A stretch of DNA of 64,000 bases from Sodiomyces alkalinus F11. Its lineage: Eukaryota > Ascomycota > Sordariomycetes > Glomerellales > Plectosphaerellaceae. Every line of letters begins with the position of its first letter. The first letter of the stretch is position 1. This document shows positions 58,807 through 64,000 of the stretch, piece by piece. Both the position numbers and the translations under genes were made by a program. The notes below the pieces were generated by a model. The model made no database searches and was not told the origin of the DNA. It was given only the letters and a program-made list of their open reading frames with translations. The DNA is taken from contig NW_021167096.1 of NCBI RefSeq assembly GCF_003711515.1, positions 124,001 through 188,000 on the forward strand, written 5' to 3'.

Positions 58807-59880
58807 TTCTTATTCTTAGTAGTACGGTCGACGATTACTATTCCCCGTATAAGTAGATAAGTTCACGAAGTAACTTACGTCTAGCGGAAATATAGAAGTC
58901 ACGCACTTAGGAAGGTAGAAGAGAAATCGAGGATTCTAGCGCTGCCAACTATTATACATGCGGAGCAGTACGTCTACCCTTGGTTCTATTCCTCACTCAA
59001 ACCATGAAATTAAGGGCGGTGGGGTGATTATGCTCCGAAACTGGTTGGCTGTCGAGGGTCTCCGACCTGGACCCAGATCAGCAGTTGCCCTTGGGGTTAA
59101 AAGAGTCTTCCGCTTCTTGGAGATCGTGGGAGAGGAGATCGTGCAAGATCTTTTTCTAGGTGTAGAGGAATTCTGTGCCGATATCTAAAATTGCTCTACT
59201 TACGCCTAATATACAACTCAAAATCAGCATTTAGGACTGCTTACACGTTAGTCTTAGATAGACAGAGTTTGCGATAATAAGATCCCGTAACTCGCGTACC
59301 AACCCAACTACAGACGCCGCCGCCTACAGCCGCCAAATTCGCGTCGCCGCCCACCTGCCATAGTGTTGAAATGACTGGGACCACTACACCAGGAGCATGC
59401 CCTCGACGTGCACGCCCACTCGGCATCGCCACCTATCCGCTGCGAACATCGAGTCGGGGGCCAGAGAGCATAGTCGTGCCCATGCCTAACAGGGTCCCTC
59501 TAGCCTACACTATAACGAGGTGGACCAGAGGGCCTTACTCTAACACGGTCGTGCCGCGTTAGGCTCACGGGTTAGGATAATTACACCGCCCTATCGCCTA
59601 TCATATACACGTCGAGGTGGGGTGTTTAAGGCGTTTTACGACGACGGGCAGTCAGGTTTTCCCCTCGGCAGCATCCAGCCAATCACTAAACACCTTAAGC
59701 GTCGGGGCAGCAGTCCTTAATCGGCGCAAACAGCTAGTGACTCGCAGTTGTCATATACTGCGGTATATTCAACCCTGCGTGAAATAATAACCTAATAAAC
59801 TTAGCCTAAAGCATTATATAGGATGGCTTTACTAATCAGGTAAGGTTTTAACGGAATCCCATATCTCTATATTTTATGTA
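58806..59880. other. Mixed RIP and GC-rich island, no gene assigned
   Basis: 59,260-59,570 is GC-rich with many CA/TG sites and carries overlapping short ORFs on both strands without domains. 59,620-59,720 has GGGGTGTTTAAGGCG and CACTAAACACCTTAAGCG in partial inverted relation. No element could be delimited. Confidence 0.35.
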
Positions 59881-61150
59881 TAACTGCTAGATTATGACCG
59901 ATATCGACGAGTTTACCTCTATCCTAAACCTATCCCTTTTTATACCACTATTCTAGCTACTATCTCCTAACTCTAATACACGACTACTTTATAGTATAAA
60001 GTATCTAACGCCTTTATATAGACTGTATACGACTATTAGATAATATATACTTCCGTAGCCTAAGCCGAGGTTATCCGTTAATAAAGTCCGGCTATAAAGT
60101 CAATATAAGTTATAGTATATAAAGCGGGAGTTTCTGGACTTAATAAGGCTTTAGAGGAGGCAGACTTAGAGGAAAGCCGTAATATATAAAGTCTTATAAC
60201 CTCCAGCGTCAACTATAACTAACCCCTCCTCTAGTTATAATAGACTCCCGGACGATTCGTAATAACCAGAGATCCGCGAGTTATATATACGCGAACTTAC
60301 CGCGCTCTTTGTCCGAAACCGCGCCGATAGAGTTTTCTGTATATACCTAGCCTATACGTATTTTACTATTCCCGAAAAAATAGTCCTGCTTAGAGTTAAT
60401 CACGAGACGCCTTACTACCGCTAGGCTAACGCTACCGCTTTCCGGGATATCGATCTTAGTAATATACATAGGTATATATTCATCCTCATAGACCAAGGCT
60501 TCCACCTATATAAGTATCAGGCAGGGCCTAGGCCAGATCTTTCTTAAGTTAATAACCGCTTCCTTACTAAGCTCGCTAATTTTCTAAATATATATAGGTT
60601 AATAACCCTTATCGGACTTTAAGTCATCGATCTATATCCCTACGATATACTTAAGCTTGTACTCCCGTAGGGAACTATTATAATAGATGCTTTGACCCTG
60701 GATAGCTATAAGCTAACTCGGCCGACCGGCTAGAGAGTTAAGAGTAGGGAGCCGCGCGTATAGAAACTATATAAAACGCACGCTTAATATACTAACGGTT
60801 ATAACGTTTTTAACGCAGGCGTACCTTATTCGAAGCTTAAAACTTTTAAAGATATTAAAAACGTGCTTAAATAGTAAAATATTCTCCGCCTATAGTATAG
60901 GAAAGTTATTCAAGCTAGAATTAACACGGGTAGGGATATACTGGTATAATACTTAGTTCTTATCGCTTATAGTACAGTCGACCATTAGTTTGCTCCGACT
61001 AGCTAACTCTTCGCCCATTTCTTCAGGAAGCCAAAGCGTGAGAAACGACTTCTTCTTTCTATCGTAGGCTTTATAACCGTCTCCCGGAATTATTAGCCAT
61101 ATTTCCCTAAGATAGCTAATAACGGATATAGCATATTACGCGTCGTCTTT
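59880..61150 (+). pseudogene. Long unidentified RIP-degraded coding relic
   Basis: One frame can be followed for more than 300 codons with stops only at likely Gln/Trp positions: EIRELYTRELTALFVRNRAD, RVFCIYLAYTYFTIPEKIVL, LRVNHETPYYR, FRDIDLSNIHRYIFILIDQG, FHLYKYQAGPRPDLS, VNNRFLTKLANFLNIYRLIT, DALTLDSYKLTRPTG, YNVFNAGVPYSKLKTFKDIK and NVLK. The density of sense codons between stops makes former coding function nearly certain. I cannot assign a family; no transposase or reverse-transcriptase signature is evident. Confidence 0.5.
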
Positions 61151-64000
61151 GCTAATAATAAAGGCCTTTCCCTTATACGAATTCGTTATTGCTCCTTTCT
61201 TTATCGACGCTTTTCCTATTAGCTCTCTACTATCTAGTAAAGAGAGATAACGCACCTTAGCTTAGTTCTGCCCTGTCTTATATTAAAACTAGGTTATCCG
61301 CGGCTCGATCACTTTTAATATTATCGTATTTCCGCTTATATATTTATAATCGAATTTTAGTATAATCTAATTTAGTTAGTATCGAGCTTATTTTAATTTA
61401 CCTTACAGAGTCCTAAGTACCTTATATAAATTTCTCGTATAACCTATTATTATCTGGATCCTCTAATATAGCATAGGCAGCTTTATCGATATCAGGGCGA
61501 TATAGAAGGCGGGAAAGCCCGCGACGACGGATAAATTCCGGGCCACGTGCTTAGAGGATCTTAAACTCTGTATTATCTATCTTAACGATTTCTTTAGTCG
61601 AGTAAGATAAGCCTAAGACCTTTAGGGCATCGTAGTCCTAGCCCCGCAGCTGCTTAGGTCTAGCACTTCCGCGGACCTCTTTCTTAAAGACGAAGCGAAT
61701 TAGGTGCTTTACCTTCGTCGCTTATTATTTAGGCAGAGCCTTATTTATTGGTTGCTGTCTTAGAAGGTTTATCGTAGCTTATAATGAATTCTGGACGCTA
61801 AGTTAAGCCTTTAGTGACGACACCTTCTGGAAGATCTTGTCGAGAGCGCCGTTTAGGGCGTTAAAGTCCCAGAGCTCTTCTCCAATTTCGTTTAATACCC
61901 GTTCAATCCTTAGTAAGTCGATAGGCGTGTTTTGACGTAAGGGTTCTTAGGGTAGTTAACGTGAGATAGCTTAGCTGCGAAGGATACTCAGATTCTATGG
62001 CGCTAAAGAGGTATGCTGAGATTTAGAGGCCCTGGGCGGGTCGACGAAATTATAAGCTCCTCTAATATAGGCAAATTATTAAGACACCGACTAGGTAATA
62101 GAAAATATTAGTTACCGCTAAGGTGGGTAGTAAAAAGCTAAGTAAAGCATAGAAACTAATATAAAACGGTAACGCTTAATATATATTCCTATAAGTTTCG
62201 ATCTAAATAAAGACTCTGTATTTATGGCTCCTACTCCTATATAGCGCTTTCTCGTCTTCGAGCTAGCTATCGTTCCTAGCCCTAGATATTTATTATACGT
62301 GTTAGTTCACGTAGATCGCTCCGCGATATAGGATCTATATCCGTATATACGTCTAGCCTAATAGAAAGTCTTTAAGATATTTAGTGGTTAATATAATATA
62401 AAAGTGCCCCCTAGTCCTGTATAATTAACGAGGTGAATACCGGTTACGAACTATTAACGGCAGAGTGATATTCGAAATAAAAGCTAAGTATCCACGGGTT
62501 AACCTGGAGATAGAGCAGGTTATACGGCTATATCCGATTCGTGATAATTATCCGGGTTCCTTATCCTTCTAGTTCTTAGTCCAGGGTAGTATATATATAT
62601 CTAAGATCCCTAGGTTAGTGGACCTGCACTTCCTGCAGGTCGCTATAGTCGCCTTATCTGCCTTGCCTCGAATTCCCACGCAACTCTGCCACTCGTTTTC
62701 CGGATACAGGACAGCATTAGTAGCGCCTAAGTGGCCTAGGCGGCTACTATATTCGCCGGTTCTTTACTTATCTAATTCGTATACGCCTCGGTAAAGATCC
62801 GCGAAGCGATATCCTAGAGGATACTACCTATTCCGGTTCAGCTTATTTACTCCTTTTCTTAGCTAGTCATTAGTATTATCCTTACGTCCCTCTCTAGCCT
62901 GGCGAGGGCAGGTTATCTTACGCACACGACAGAAATCTTTCTTACCTAGGAAGGCTTCTCCCTTATCTCCGCTAAGGCTTTTTAGGTATTTTAGGAACCC
63001 GGTTATCCTTAGATATAACTAACGCGCTACAGATTACCTTATTAGTATATCCACTTTATAGCAAACTTACCGATAACTAACAGGGGTTACTTATTTACTT
63101 TGCTATCGGAATTACACTATATAGTTATTATATATTCATAGGAATTTAGATACTAGTACACTACGGGTTTCTATTTATTTTATGGATTACGCTAGTTACT
63201 CTCCATTTCGTTTAGGTTATCTTTATTATTATTAAGTTATACCGCGGCCGGAGGATAATTCCTTTATCGATAATCTACGGCTTTCGACTTATTCTCTGGA
63301 TAGCGTTTAACCTCCCCGTACTCGTATTACCGATTATAGGCGCTATACGCGGATAGGAAAGCCTGGTTCTGGTTCAGTTTTTGCTTTATATTACTATCAG
63401 CCTCGAGCCTGTATCGTGGAAGTGGTTAAAGGGGCGGCTATATAAGAAGCATTCTCTCGACAGCGAACCTAAGGCTTGACTGGGCGAGTAGTCATTCCTT
63501 TGGATCTCCAGGTTCGTAGGAGAACATTATATATTCATTTCACAAATGTGTGATTCCTTTCTACTACGCTGCCTTACACGTCCTGTGCTAATCGAACAAG
63601 CGAGTCCGGAAAGTGGTTTTCTATGCACTGAAAATAGCCATGGTAGTGATAAATATTAAACTTGGCTTATTGGCTTGAGACTAATAAGCTAACAGGCAGG
63701 ATCTACTCCAGCCTTATTCATAACGAGCTTCGAGAGGGTTCTCTTCCCCGTGATAATAGTTAGACACTATTCCCTTCTTAGACGTGGGGGAGTCCCTTAC
63801 TAGAAGCGTTTTAGCTCCAACCTCTTTTCCCCGGACTCCCGAGCCTTCTTACACGATTCGATAATGATGTTGCTCCGCCTTAGGAGCCTGGTATAGGCTA
63901 ACCATAATTAGCGGCGATCCGCAGTATATACAGGCTATATAATTCTGGCCAGGTTTGCTTTGAGGAGACATGGTCTGCGACTGCTCATCAATTCATATGG
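61150..64000. other. RIP-degraded repeat DNA to the window edge; last 0.5 kb less mutated
   Basis: 61,150-63,500 is CA/TG-poor with short coding-like fragments only. From about 63,520 the CA/TG content rises again (for example CATTTCACAAATGTGTGATTC), suggesting a younger insertion that continues beyond the window. Confidence 0.4.

Noticed and set aside
59620..59720. GTGTTTAAGGCG / CACTAAACACCTTAAGCG as terminal repeats of an element
   Set aside because: The match is partial, the copies are not cleanly inverted or direct, and no target duplication could be found.
1..64000. CRISPR arrays, bacterial operons or ribosome binding sites
   Set aside because: The gene structure is eukaryotic with spliceosomal introns, and the tandem repeats found have no spacer organisation.

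Overview
The window is nuclear DNA from a filamentous ascomycete, most likely a sordariomycete. A Sordariales/Chaetomiaceae-type genome is my guess, from the short spliced genes, the protein sequences and the strong repeat-induced point mutation (RIP) signature. It has two very different halves.

Positions 1 to about 22.7 kb are ordinary, fairly GC-rich gene territory with nine protein genes. They encode mitochondrial ribosomal protein mL57/Mrpl15, thymidylate kinase, an unassigned nuclear-type protein with a KEN box, cytosolic methionyl-tRNA synthetase, a four-helix membrane protein, a Gfo/Idh/MocA dehydrogenase of the D-xylose/dihydrodiol type, S-adenosylmethionine decarboxylase, the cytosolic Fe-S scaffold ATPase Cfd1, and a 743-residue disordered protein with DPW/DPF motifs. 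Introns were placed by reading GT...AG junctions against continuous conserved protein. The genes serve core metabolism (dTMP, methionine charging, polyamines, Fe-S assembly, mitochondrial translation) and do not form one pathway. The decarboxylase transcript appears to carry a 17-codon upstream ORF that spans a 5'UTR intron.

From about 22.9 kb to the right edge the sequence is RIP-degraded repeat DNA. CpA/TpG are scarce, TpA is abundant, and no intact gene remains. Long reading frames can still be followed through TAG/TAA/TGA stops that sit where Gln or Trp codons would have been. The first relic inside the border is a DUF3435 (tyrosine-recombinase-like, 'captain' family) gene pointing inward. 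At 38.9-41.6 kb there is a DUF3723-like relic whose 3' part carries five 114-bp coding repeats. DUF3435 at the edge, pointing inward, with DUF3723 as cargo is the layout of a Starship giant transposon, so the best single hypothesis for the right two thirds is a decayed Starship-like insertion, later invaded by other repeats. Those later arrivals include two complete solo LTRs of one family, each with a perfect 5-bp target-site duplication, dispersed repeats in direct and inverted copies, several minisatellites, a tRNA-like Pol III relic and a truncated protein-kinase-like fragment. A few islands (about 47.7-48.1, 54.3-54.9, 56.6-58.8, 59.0-59.6 and 63.5-64.0 kb) are much less mutated and look younger.
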